Source of the DNA: Tuctoria greenei
Taxonomy: Eukaryota > Streptophyta > Magnoliopsida > Poales > Poaceae
Assembly (NCBI GenBank): GCA_036927565.1
Contig: JAYESD010000001.1
Location: 275,663,560-275,727,559, forward strand
Direction: 5' to 3'
DNA: 64,000 nt
In this document: positions 11,237 through 21,210 of the stretch, in pieces
Position numbering within the stretch: position 1 is the first letter of the stretch
How the letters are laid out: each line of letters starts with the position of its first letter
Notes under the pieces: model-generated
Told to the model about the DNA's origin: nothing
The model's database searches: none
The model's input: the letters and a program-made list of their open reading frames with translations, nothing else
Program-made: the position numbers and the translations under genes

Positions 11237-12884
11237 TGAAAGTTGCCTAGAGGGGGGGGGGAATAGGCTAATCGACCTACAAATGACTTAATAAAACGAG
11301 GTTAAATCACAGGGGGCGGACTAGTCCGGTCTGGGGGCGGACTAGTCCGGTCAGCCTGCGTGAAGAACCCTAAAAAGTGTTTCTAGCAAGTTTTAAAGGG
11401 ATTTTCTCGAGGCTACAAGTGAGGATATGTTTATGACAAGTTTAGAAACTACCAACACAATAGTATTTCAAGTTTCAACAAGATTATAGCAATGTGAAAC
11501 ACAAGACAAGACTAGCAACCCTAGAACGAGATATGCGATAAATAAAATGCGAAGAACACGGAGACAGAAGGATTTTATCCCGAGGTTCGATTCCACACAA
11601 GAATCTACGTCCCCGTTGAGGAGTCCACAAAGGACCGGGTTCACCAACCCTTCCCTCACCAAGTTTACCGCACGGGCCTAACTTGGTTCTCCACTATCTC
11701 AAAGTGTGAATACAAGATTCGTTGGGGCTTCTCACAATCTGAGGCTCCCACACCACAAAGATGATCAACACAACGAAACACGCTCAACACACAGCTCACA
11801 AAGACTCAATGAGTGCAAGAGATCAAACCGGGAGCACAAGCGCGATGTTCTTCCTCTTATCCACCTCACTAAACCCTAATCCACTCAAGAATTAGTTTTA
11901 GAGGGAAAGTTGGCAAGAAAGAGGCTTAAGAGTGCTCCAAGTTGGCTGTGGTGGCGCTAGGGTTCGAGTCGTTTTGAAATGAGGCCGGGGGTCACCTTTT
12001 TATAGGGGTTTTGAGCCCAAACTGCTGACCTCAGCAAAAGGGCGGACTAGTCCGACCTCAGGCCCGGACTAGTCCGGCCTAGGGGACCACTGACCCCTTT
12101 GACAACTGTCGCACTGCGCGGCAATCGTCACGCTACCCGCCAAACTTCAAATTCAAACGGTAACTTCGACAACGGACTAGTCCGGCCCTCACCGGACTAG
12201 TCCGATCTCACACAGAAACTTTTGTTCCGTGTGAAAACAGACTAGTCTGGAGACCACGGACTAGTCCGGCCCCAAGGGCGGACTAGTCCGGCCTTCCCAG
12301 ACTTAGTCGCAAAACCTCTCTGCACTCAGCACCACGGACTAGTCCGGCCCACGGACGGACTAGTCCGATCTCACACAGGACCTTTTGGTCCGCCCCAAAA
12401 CGGACAAGTCTGCTCTCTAGGACTTAGTCCCAAAACTCCACTCCAAGGGGTACCACAGACTAGTCCGTCCCACTACGGACTAGTCTGAAGTCACACAGGA
12501 CCTTCTGGTCCGTGTGAAAACGGACTAGTCTGGCCAGGAGCGGACTAGTCCGGCCCTAAGGCGGACTAGTCCGGCCTCTCCTGCCAGACTACTCTAACTT
12601 CAACTTTAAATAGGGTTTCTACCTCAACCACCACTCTTGAGCTCCTACTTTGATCTCTTTGCACTTTACGCACACACCCTCTTATTTTTACGGCTAGTCT
12701 AACTCAACACGCTAGAAACCCTAGTTTCTACGCTTCGAGTCGACTCCGTTTCCTTCCTTTTCCTTTTTGAGGGTTTGCGTCTCCGATCGAGTCCACACCT
12801 ATGCTAAGATCACATGAGCTCATTAGCGACTTAATTGTTGTCATTAATCATCCAAAACCCACGGGGAACCTAGATGCACTTTCA
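11237..12884 (-). repeat. 3' LTR of Sire-A (left)
   Basis: 1648 bp. On the plus strand it starts TGAAAGTTGCC and ends GATGCACTTTCA. It contains 16 ACTAGT-centred palindromes by my count. A minus-strand TATAAAAAGG lies at 11995-12004. Confidence 0.92.
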
Positions 12885-12885
12885 A

Positions 12886-12898
12886 TCTCCCCCTTTTT
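12886..12898 (-). other. polypurine tract of Sire-A
   Basis: On the minus strand CAAAAAGGGGGAGA abuts the LTR start. The same tract precedes the 3' LTR of Sire-B, and a slightly changed one precedes that of Sire-C. It primes plus-strand DNA synthesis. Confidence 0.8.
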
Positions 12899-13341
12899 GG
12901 TGATTAATGACAACACATCAAGTCCTTCAAGTTAAGAGTAATAATTTTGGTTTTCATAACTTGTGTGCGTATGAATGACTCCCCCTCAATGAATGCAGCA
13001 TGTAAAAGAGGTGGAGAAGATCTTTCATACCCACACACGTTATGGTGGGGTGCCTACGTGATGTGCTCAACAGTTGTGACAAGACATAAAGTACATCAAT
13101 ATAATCATAAGATTGACAATAAGAACATTATATTGATATTAAACATCACTAACAAGTCTTGCACAAATGTAAACATCCAAGTAGCATGAATAAGTTACAA
13201 ATTAAGTCCAAATGCCAAGAACACACCACACAAGAGATACTACCTCCCCCAAACACACACAAAGGACTACCTCCCCCTAACTCTCCCCCTTTGGCATCAA
13301 GGCACCAAAAAGGAAAAGAAGGGGGGACAAGGACCCAAAAG
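12899..13341 (-). other. Sire-A 3' non-coding region between third ORF and polypurine tract
   Basis: About 440 bp with no coding frame in element sense. A second purine-rich stretch (AAAGGGGGAGAGTTAGGG on the minus strand, near 13280) lies shortly after the third-ORF stop. The piece reading GGCACCCCACCATAAC on the minus strand near 13040 is shared with Sire-B. Confidence 0.6.
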
Positions 13342-15182
13342 CTAGTCCTCGTCCTCATCACTATCGCCTTCGCGGGAGTCGCTCTCCGTGGCCTCCGGGT
13401 CCTCGACGTCTTCCTCATGATCGTCGTCGTCGTCGGAGCCCGGTGCGGAGGTACCCGTCTCACCCAAGAGTGCCAACTCATCGGGGGTGAGAAGGGGGTA
13501 TGGAGTGAGCTCGTCGTCGGAGGCCTCAGGGCTCATCGGGATCTCCATCTTGTCGCAGAGCTTCCTCACGTAGCGTTCAGTCCGCTGAGCTCGCACCTCG
13601 GCTTTGCGGCACGAGGTGAAGATGGACCGAAGAAACTTGAGGACTCCGCTGCTAGAGGAGCCACAGGGGGAGTGATAGGCACGGCGAGAGGATCCATCAC
13701 GAGGTTCCTCCGGCTGAGAGGGAGGATTCGCGTTCTTCCGGCGCGGAGGAATCGGGACAGCAGGTGGCATCTGGGGTCGGAGAGGCTGGTGAGTGGTGTC
13801 CTTCACAAACACGAGCCCGGACACCTTCTCGATCAGACACATAATGTAAGGGGCATAGCCACATGCACAGTTGGGTGTGTGTGAGATGTTGTAGATATCA
13901 TCGAAGATGTAATCTACGAGGTTGAACATCTCATGTCCATCAACGAGAGCCAACAGGTGCCTGAGGTGACCCTGGATGATCCCTGCATCCCCTTCTTTCG
14001 GAGCCACTGTCCTCCTAAGAATCCTGTTAAGGATGCTGTAGAACGGGAGGATGTTCCTGGCCAATCCAGCTTCACAGCGGACGTGAGGAGGGTACATATA
14101 GCTCATGTCATCCCTGTCCATGGCCTTGAGATTGGAGATAATGATCTCATGGTCACCAGACCAAGAGCCTGAGCAAAAACCTCAAAGGTGGCATAGTACT
14201 GCTCACCGTTGGTCATCCAGGTGATGGCTCGGTCGCTACGAGAGTGGAAGTGAGCTGTGGTATAGAACTGTACTATGACCTCCTCATTCCAGTCATACTT
14301 GAATCCAAGAATGTCCTTGATTCCGTGGTGCTCAGCTGCCTCAATCACTGCGTCAAACGCCTCGTGTTTCTTCTTGGCCATATAGGTCTAGTCCACCCAT
14401 TGAGCCTGGATCACTGGCTTCTTCATGGCCTGGTAGACTGTGCGATAGTAATCGCAATGGAAGTCACACCAGAACCGAGGGTCGGCGGTGGACCTCTCAT
14501 ACATATAGACATTCTCGTCTCTGAGCCTCCTGGCCTTCTCAGCTCCTTTTCCTTTGAATGTGTTGGCTGAGAGGTTGGGCTGATGGTTTGGGTTGCGTGC
14601 TGGACTGTGCATCATGAGAGGGCCAACGGCCTGGGCCTTCCCGTTGTCACGGATAGCTACACCTCCGGGTGCCTTCTTGGCTGGCACCTTGATAGATGGC
14701 TTCTTCTTCTTCGGCTCGACTGGAGCCGGAGCCTTTCCTTTCTTAGGGTCACGCTCGACCCTAGGCTCATCTTCTCTCTGGGCTTGCTCCTTGCCCTTTG
14801 CCTTCTCGCCAACAGTGACGAGTTTCTTCCTTTTGGGGGCATTGGCCTCAGCGGCCCTGGAGTTGTGAGCCTCCCTATCTTGCCTCTTCTTCCTCCTTAG
14901 CTCATTCAGAGATTCGGCAGTTGCTCGTGCCATGGCTTCTTCTTCATTGTAGATGGTGGCAGCTACTTTGGAGGCTTCGAGTGCCTTCAGCCGCCTTTCT
15001 TCTTTTTCTTTCTGCACCTTAATGAGGGAAGCCTTCGTCCTTGCTTCGACGATCTGAGCCTTGGTGCGGCCCTCTCGGGGCACTTCAGCACCTCTCTCCT
15101 CGGTGCGGCCCCGATATGTCCCAGGGCGTTCTTCCTCGCCCGCGGGGTTGAGACGAGAAGGGGAACGCTCCGAGTTCGACAT
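13342..15182 (-). pseudogene. Sire-A third ORF (env-position), putative plant transposon protein
   Basis: The frame begins with ATG at 15182 (MSNSERSPSRLNPAG) and runs about 610 codons to 13342. The N-terminal 180 residues are charged and disordered (alanine/lysine/arginine/glutamate-rich). A conserved folded part follows (FWCDFHCDYYRTVYQAMKKP, then HGIKDILGF and ITWMTNGEQYYATFEVF). The tail is strongly acidic (DDDDDHEED onward). The conserved part resembles the plant 'putative transposon protein' family seen in many retroelements. I see no convincing signal peptide or membrane helix, so an envelope role is only positional. The copy has an in-frame TAG at 14388-14390 and a frame change between about 14120 and 14175. 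Confidence 0.7.
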
Positions 15183-15723
15183 GCTTCTCAAATCCGTAAG
15201 AATCGACGAAATCGACGATGGATTGCGAAGGTGAAGCGCGGGGAAACGATCCCTCACTCCCAAAGACTCCAATGCACGGATTGGAATCGAGATTTGGTGG
15301 TTGGAATGAAAAATCGCCGAAGGAGGCGGTTTCTAGCGTGCGTGAGTATGAGAGGCGGGAGTGAGAGGGGAGAGGAAGGGTTTTGGCCGCCCTTGGGGTT
15401 TAAGTCCCCAAGGGTCGGACTAGTCCGGAGTCGGGGCGGACTAGTCCGGTCTGCGGACCAGCCGCGGACTAGTCTGGACCCGAACTTGTCCGTCCACAGG
15501 GGCGGACTAGTCCGGTCCGACTGGGCTGAAAAGCAATGTTTTTGAGTTTTACCCACAAACGATTGGTCCTTTTGGACAACTAGCAATACAAACAAGATAA
15601 ATGAAGAAAATATGATAAAAACATGATCAATCTCCAAGAAAAAGTTTTCTCAAACAGTTTTTGAAGAGAAATCAAGATAGAGAAGAGTTTTTCGAAATAG
15701 CTCAAAAATGTGAGGAATGTGGT
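15183..15723 (-). promoter_or_regulatory. Sire-A pol-to-third-ORF spacer with palindrome cluster
   Basis: About 540 bp between the pol stop and the third-ORF ATG, non-coding. Four copies of the ACTAGT-centred palindrome lie at 15417-15525, outside the LTRs. Equivalent spacers with the same motif occur in Sire-B (39650-40230) and Sire-C (54930-55560). It may be the leader or promoter of a separate third-ORF transcript; that role is inference. Confidence 0.5.
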
Positions 15724-16419
15724 TTAAGCCACATTCCTAGAATCCAAAATGTTGAGCTCACTTCTTAGCTCACAGAAACGCTTCTCATCAAGAGGCTTGG
15801 TGAAGATGTCCGCGAGTTGATGTTCCGTCTTCACATGAGAAATCACAATATCTCCCTTCATTTAGTGATCTCTCAAGAAGTGATGTCGTATGTCTATGTG
15901 CTTGGTCCTAGAGTGCTCCACCGGATTATGGGCTATCTTTATGGCACTATCGTTGTCACACAAGAGAGAAATGTTGCGCAAGTTAATCCCATAATCCCTA
16001 AGGGTCTGTCGCATCCAAAGAAGTTGTGCACAACAACTTCCAACTGCAACATATTCCGCTTCAACGGTGGAGAGAGCAATAGAGTTTTGCTTCTTGGAGG
16101 ACCAAGACACAAGAGATCGGCCCAAGAATTGGCATGTACCCGATGTGCTCTTCCTATCAACTTTGCACCCCGCATAGTCCACATCGGAATATCCAATGAG
16201 GTTAAACTTAGATCCTTTGGGGTACCAAAGTCCTAAGGAAGGTGTGTGTACTAGATATCTCAAGATCCTTTTAACGGCGGTCAAATGACAAGCCCTAGGT
16301 GCCGCTTGAAAGCGTGCACACATACACACACTTAGCATGATATCGGGCCTAGATGCACAAAGATAGAGAAGTGAACCAATCATAGACCTATATTTGATCC
16401 ACACTTGGACCATCCTCAT
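15724..16419 (-). pseudogene. Sire-A Copia RNase H and pol C-terminus
   Basis: This continues the reverse transcriptase after a small deletion near 16395-16400 that shifts the frame; comparison with Sire-C suggests four missing bases. Motifs include RSMIGSLLYLCASRPDI, DYAGCKVDRKSTSGTCQFLG and ALSTVEAEYVAVGS with the catalytic glutamate. An in-frame TAA at 15862-15864 lies before the conserved end ILDSRNVA. RNase H removes the RNA template during reverse transcription. Confidence 0.85.
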
Positions 16420-17596
16420 TTAGGTCTAGGTGTCCATTTGTCCCCATAGGGGTTTTGATGGGTTTTGCCTTATCCATGTCAAACTTCCTTAGAATATCTT
16501 GTGTATACTTAGTTTGACTTATGAACGTCCCTTCTTTGAGTTGTTTTACTTGAAATCCTAGAAAGAACTTCAATTCGCCCATCATGGACATTTCAAACCT
16601 CTCCGTCATTATCTTGGAGAACTCATCACAAAACACTTTATTTGTGGAACCAAATATGATGTCGTCCACATATATTTGGCACACAAAAAGATCCTTGTTG
16701 AAGTGCTTTGTGAAAAGGGTATAATCCGCTTTGCCTATCCTAAAACCATTTTCAACTAGAAAGTCTCTTAGGCACTCATACCAAGCTCTAGGAGCTTGCT
16801 TGAGGCCATAAAGAGCCTTTCGCAATTTGTAAACATGGTTAGGATAGTCTAGGTCTTCAAACCCTGGAGGTTGCTCTACATAAACTTCTTCCTTAATTGG
16901 GCTATTAAGGAATGCACTCTTAACATCCATTTGGTAGAACTTGAAGTCATGATGAGTAGCAAAGGCTAGTAATATCCGAATTGACTCAAGCCTAGCTACG
17001 GGGGCAAATGTCTCATCAAAATCCAATCCTTCAACTTGTGAGTACCCTTTTGCCACAAGTCGTGCCTTGTTCCTAGTTACCACTCCATGCTCATCTTGTT
17101 TGTTGCGGAACACCCACTTGGTTCCAACAACATTAGCTTGTGGGCGCTTGACAAGCTCCCAAACCTTGTTCCTTTCAAAGTTATTGAGCTCCTCTTGCAT
17201 GGCAACTACCCAATCCGGATCTCTTAAGGCATCTTCAACTTTATGGGGTTCCAAGGATGAGACAAAGGAGAAATGCTCACAAAAGTTTGCAACACGTGAA
17301 CGTGTTGTTACTTCTTTTGTGATATCTCTTAGAATGTTGTCAACGGGATGATCCCGTTGAACACTTTGATGAACACGAGGATGCGGAGGTTGAGCTCTTG
17401 AGCCACTTGCTTCATCTTCTTCACTTTGGTCTCCCCCTTGATCCATGCCTCCCCCTTGATCTTCATTCCAATTATCACTTTGGGGAGCATCTAGTGGATC
17501 TCCAACTTGTCCAATGGGGGTTTGACCTACTTCATAGTGATGATGGTCACTTGGGCTTTGAGATGGTTCTTGTGGGCGAACATCTCCAAGTGCCAT
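16401..17596 (-). CDS. Sire-A Copia reverse transcriptase region
   Basis: An open frame of 402 codons (to the stop at 16388) is in the same frame as the upstream protease/integrase and is separated from it only by the TAG at 17624-17626. Landmarks are the substrate-recognition part WVFRNKQDEHGVVTRNKAR, FAPVARLESIRILLAF, QMDVKSAFLNSPIKEEVYVE and the catalytic YVDDIIFGS. It copies genomic RNA into DNA inside the particle. The frame breaks at about 16400, at the junction with RNase H. Otherwise the domain is intact. Confidence 0.88.
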
Positions 17597-17623
17597 TCTC
17601 CTTAGAGCTTCTAGTGGAGGTTC

Positions 17624-18955
17624 CTATTTATCAATGGCAAGTTGATCAACTTGCTCCACTTGAGAGCCATTGGTTTCATCAAACACCACGTCACGTGCTA
17701 TTTCAACAATTCCGGAGGATTTGTTGAACACACGGTACGCATGAGTGTTTGAGTCATATCCAAGCAAGAAACCCTCATCGGACTTTGAAGCAAACTTCAA
17801 AGTCCTAGGCTTCTTGTTGAGGATATAACACTTGCTACCAAAGACACGAAAGTAAGAAACATTGAGTTTCTTACCAACGAGAAGCTCATAAGGAGTCTTC
17901 TTGAGGAGGCGATGAAGATACAATCGGTTTACGGCGTGGCAAGCGGTGTTAACTGCTTTCGCCCAAAACCGGTTCGATGTTTTGTACTCATCTAGCATCG
18001 TACTTGACATCTCAATAAGCGTCCTATTCTTTCTTTCGGCAATTCCATTTTGTTGAGGAGAATAGGGAGCAGAAAACTCATGCTTGATGCCCTCCTCATC
18101 TAGGAACTCTTCTACTTGCATGTTCTTGAACTCGGTGCCATTGTCACTCCTTATAGCCTTTATCCTTAAGTTGAACTCATTTTGAGCTCTCCTTAGGAAC
18201 TTCTTGAGGACACCGGGGGTTTCACTCTTATCATGCAAGAAGAACACCCAAGTATATCTAGAGAAGTCATCAACGATGACTAGACCATACTTGTTGCCAC
18301 CAATGCTAATGTAAGCAATGGGGCCAAAAAGATCCATATGTAGTAACTCCAAAGGTCTAGTTGTCGTCATGACATTCTTAGAGGGGTGTTGAGCTCCTAC
18401 TTGCTTTCCAGCTTGGCACGCACTACATGGCCTATCCTTTTCAAATACCACATCCTTTAGGCCACGAACGTGCTCTCCTTTAAGGAGCTTTTGAAGGTTC
18501 CTCATTCCAACATGGGCTAGCCTTCTATGCCAAAGCCGTCCCATGTTGGCTTTCGCCATTAAGCATGTGTCAAGTTGAGCCTTATCCGTAGTAAAGTCCA
18601 CAAGATAGAGCTTTCCCTTGAGCACTCCCTTAAAGGCTATCGAGTCATTACCCTCTCTAAGAACGTTCACACCCTCACTAGAAAAAACACATTTATATCC
18701 TCTATCACACAGCTGTGATATGGATAGGAGATTATAGTCTAGGGAATCAACATGCAAGACATTAGATAAAGTATGCGAAGAGGAGATAGCAATTTTACCG
18801 GAGCCAAGGATTTTCCCTTGACTATTATCCCCAAAGAAGATTCCTTCACTTGGGTCCTCGTTCTCCTCATACTCTATGAACATGCTCCTCTCTCCGGTCA
18901 TGTGGTTGGTACATCCACTATCCAGCACCCATTTCGATCCGCCAGAGGAGTAAGC
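17624..18955 (-). CDS. Sire-A Copia protease end and integrase
   Basis: The frame opens just after the polypyrimidine-TAG stretch at 18956-18970 and reads SKWVLDSGCTNHMTG, with the aspartic protease active site. It then has the GAG-pre-integrase zinc finger (HRRLAHVG ... CSACQAGK) and the integrase core (LLHMDLFGP; AIRSDNGTEF; QQNGIAERKNRTL) with all three acidic residues. It ends near FDETNGSQVEQVDQL at TAG 17624, apparently a mutated glutamine codon. The protease frame is +1 relative to the preceding gag end, as in the two other Sireviruses here. No internal break is seen. Confidence 0.9.
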   Translation of the reverse strand, partial: AYSSGGSKWVLDSGCTNHMTGERSMFIEYEENEDPSEGIFFGDNSQGKILGSGKIAISSSHTLSNVLHVDSLDYNLLSISQLCDRGYKCVFSSEGVNVLREGNDSIAFKGVLKGKLYLVDFTTDKAQLDTCLMAKANMGRLWHRRLAHVGMRNLQKLLKGEHVRGLKDVVFEKDRPCSACQAGKQVGAQHPSKNVMTTTRPLELLHMDLFGPIAYISIGGNKYGLVIVDDFSRYTWVFFLHDKSETPGVLKKFLRRAQNEFNLRIKAIRSDNGTEFKNMQVEEFLDEEGIKHEFSAPYSPQQNGIAERKNRTLIEMSSTMLDEYKTSNRFWAKAVNTACHAVNRLYLHRLLKKTPYELLVGKKLNVSYFRVFGSKCYILNKKPRTLKFASKSDEGFLLGYDSNTHAYRVFNKSSGIVEIARDVVFDETNGSQVEQVDQLAIDK

Positions 18956-18968
18956 CTACAAAACAAAT

Positions 18969-19211
18969 TTATGCCTTCCTTTTAGGTACCCAAGCGGAGT
19001 TGGGTCCTTTCACGTTAGTGCTTAGGCATTTGGGCACCCACACGCAAGGCTTGGGGCTCTTGCGGAGTGGCCCAACATATCTAGCAAACACCTTGCCATA
19101 TTTGTTCCTCATAAGCACATAAGATGCATCAAAATCATGGAATAGAGGATGCGGTTCAGATTTAGGCATTGTGTTGCTAGAGGGTGAGTTCTTTTCAATT
19201 TTAGTTGTGGA
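18969..19211 (-). CDS. Sire-A gag C-terminal extension
   Basis: This is in the same frame as the 659-codon gag and is separated from it by a single TAA at 19212-19214. It contains FDASYVLMRNKYGKVFARYVGP and a WVPK-rich end. The same segment occurs in Sire-B (35985-36185) and Sire-C (51270-51450) joined to gag. It belongs to the gag reading frame, and the pol frame begins after it. Confidence 0.7.
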   Translation of the reverse strand, partial: STTKIEKNSPSSNTMPKSEPHPLFHDFDASYVLMRNKYGKVFARYVGPLRKSPKPCVWVPKCLSTNVKGPNSAWVPKRKA

Positions 19212-21191
19212 TTAACTCCCCTTAACAAAGACAATCATGTCTTTGCCATACTTAGAGGTTTTGGCGTTGTGCCTTCCACCTCTAGTATAGCCAAGACCAT
19301 CCTTGACATGGGGAGGTCTTGTGTTGGTGTATGCACTTCGTGCATACGCCACCTTCTCCTTGTCAAAGATGGCACCCTTAGGTGCTTGCTTGCCCTGCGC
19401 TAAGTTGAGTTCATCCTTAAGCTTAAGGATTAAGTTAGAGCACTTGCAAGGCGTGGTTGCATTGGATGAGGCCTTTGAGGAGGTTGAGCTCTTGGAGGAA
19501 GAGGCTACATTGTTCTTGAGAGACTCAACTTGAGTCTCAAGGATCTTGTTAGCTTTTGACAAGTTCCCAAGTTCATCCTTGAGCTCAATTGATTGCTCCT
19601 CAAGACTTGAACACGTTTTCTTACTTAGAGCAAGTTCATGTTCCAATGCCTTGCTCTTCTCTGTTTCAAGCTCAAGGAGCTCATTGAGCTCTTGAAATCT
19701 CTCCTTTTCAAGGATGAGCATGTCCTCTTGTCTGTTAATGAGATCCTCCTTCTCAAAGATCTCATCCATAAGCAACTTCATCCTACGCAGGGTGCTTTTG
19801 CTTATGTCCTTAAACATATGCTCATTCTCACTAGCGCTATCAAAATCATCATGAGAGGAAATGGAGGAGGAGGAGTGAGATGTTACCTTTCTCCTTCCCT
19901 CCTTTGCCATAAGGCAAGTTGGTTTGTAGTCGTTGTTGAGGTTGGGGAAGAGCTTGCTTCCCTTGGAGCTCCTCCCGATGGCTATGGTAGCCATCTTCTC
20001 CTCTTCTTCTTCGGAGGAGGACTCATCGTTAGAGTCCCACTCTTTGCCCAAGTGTGCTTGTCCGGAGGGCCTCTTCTTCCTGAAGAATTTCTTCTCTTGA
20101 GGCTTGCCCTCCTTCTTCTTCTTCACTTCTTCATGGGGGCAATCATCGATGAAGTGGCCGTACTCGCCACAATTGTAGCAAGCCCTTTTTGATTTGGGCC
20201 TTGCTCTTTCCTTCCCCTTGCCTTCATGGTTGTATCCGCCTTTCTTCCTCCTCATCATCCTCTTGAATTTGTTGATGAAGAAGGCCTCTTCCTCATCGGT
20301 GTCGAGGCTCTCCTCATCGCTTTCCTCTTGCTCCTTTGAAGAGGGAGTTGCCTTAAGTGCAACATTCTTCATCTTGGAGGCGGTGAGCTTTTGAAGGTCG
20401 TTGTAGAAGATCGCCTCCTTCTCTATGATCTCGTGGTTGATGATCCTACCAAGGACCTCCTCCGGGGTCATTTGAGTGAACCCCGGGCTTTCTCGAATCA
20501 TGGAGCAAAGAGCGACGTTCCTAGGCATGAATGCCCGAATCATCCTCTTCACCACCTCGTGGTCGGTCCACTTGGTGCAGCCATATGATCGGCTCTTGTT
20601 GATGAGTATCTTCAATCGGTTGTACATGTCTTGGGGGGATTCACCATCCATGATGGCGAACCTCCCAAGCTCTCCTTCGATGAGCTCGATCTTGGCCTCC
20701 TTGACCACCCGATTTCCCTCATGCGCCGTCTTGAGGGTGTCCCATATATCTTTGGCCACCTCAAGACCATCGACACGGTTGAACTCATCTCTTGAGAGGG
20801 ATGAGATGATCACACCCGCATCTTGAGCGTTGTGGTGGATGAGGATGGCTTGTTCTTGCGTGATGTTGTCCTCATCCTTCGGGATCTCCACCCCGGTCAT
20901 GACTATTTGCCACAATGCCAGATTGAGTGACACGAGGTGGATCTTCATGTTGTGCTTCCACATCCCGTAGTCGGTTCCATCGAATTGAGGAGGTTTCCCC
21001 AATGGGATGGAGAGGTAGTGGTTGTTGGCGGCAAGGCGTTCATAGTTGAACCCTTGTCGGTTGTAGTTGACCCCGCCGCCACCACTTGATGAGCTTGACA
21101 GCTCAACCACATCAATCTTCAACTTCTCCCAGAGCTTTGCCTTGAGCTGGCGAGTCTCCTCATCATCCGTTGGCTTGTCTTGATAAGCCAT
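19212..21191 (-). CDS. Sire-A Copia gag polyprotein, intact ORF
   Basis: 659 codons from ATG at 21191. The N-terminus is followed by a serine/glycine stretch, then the Copia gag core (SIPLGKPPQFDGTDYGMWK; LWQIVMTG; a UBN2-like domain to about residue 290). An acidic/lysine region follows, then the CCHC zinc knuckle CYNCGEYGHFIDDC. A long glutamate/leucine coiled coil (about residues 460-580) and a serine-rich linker complete it. Long gags with coiled coils are typical of Sireviruses. It would build the particle and package RNA. The ATG lies only about 20 bp from the truncated LTR, because the leader and primer site are missing. Confidence 0.9.
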   Translation of the reverse strand: MAYQDKPTDDEETRQLKAKLWEKLKIDVVELSSSSSGGGGVNYNRQGFNYERLAANNHYLSIPLGKPPQFDGTDYGMWKHNMKIHLVSLNLALWQIVMTGVEIPKDEDNITQEQAILIHHNAQDAGVIISSLSRDEFNRVDGLEVAKDIWDTLKTAHEGNRVVKEAKIELIEGELGRFAIMDGESPQDMYNRLKILINKSRSYGCTKWTDHEVVKRMIRAFMPRNVALCSMIRESPGFTQMTPEEVLGRIINHEIIEKEAIFYNDLQKLTASKMKNVALKATPSSKEQEESDEESLDTDEEEAFFINKFKRMMRRKKGGYNHEGKGKERARPKSKRACYNCGEYGHFIDDCPHEEVKKKKEGKPQEKKFFRKKRPSGQAHLGKEWDSNDESSSEEEEEKMATIAIGRSSKGSKLFPNLNNDYKPTCLMAKEGRRKVTSHSSSSISSHDDFDSASENEHMFKDISKSTLRRMKLLMDEIFEKEDLINRQEDMLILEKERFQELNELLELETEKSKALEHELALSKKTCSSLEEQSIELKDELGNLSKANKILETQVESLKNNVASSSKSSTSSKASSNATTPCKCSNLILKLKDELNLAQGKQAPKGAIFDKEKVAYARSAYTNTRPPHVKDGLGYTRGGRHNAKTSKYGKDMIVFVKGS

Positions 21192-21210
21192 TGTCTCCTC
21201 ACGTGTCGGT

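Noticed and set aside
11300..12600. regularly spaced palindromic repeats as a CRISPR array
   Set aside because: The units are 12-bp palindromes at irregular spacing in a plant LTR. There are no constant-length spacers or cas genes.
19638..20394. plus-strand open frames rich in leucine opposite Sire-A gag
   Set aside because: Antisense of the glutamate/lysine-rich coiled coil gives leucine/serine runs. The real frame is the 659-codon gag on the minus strand.
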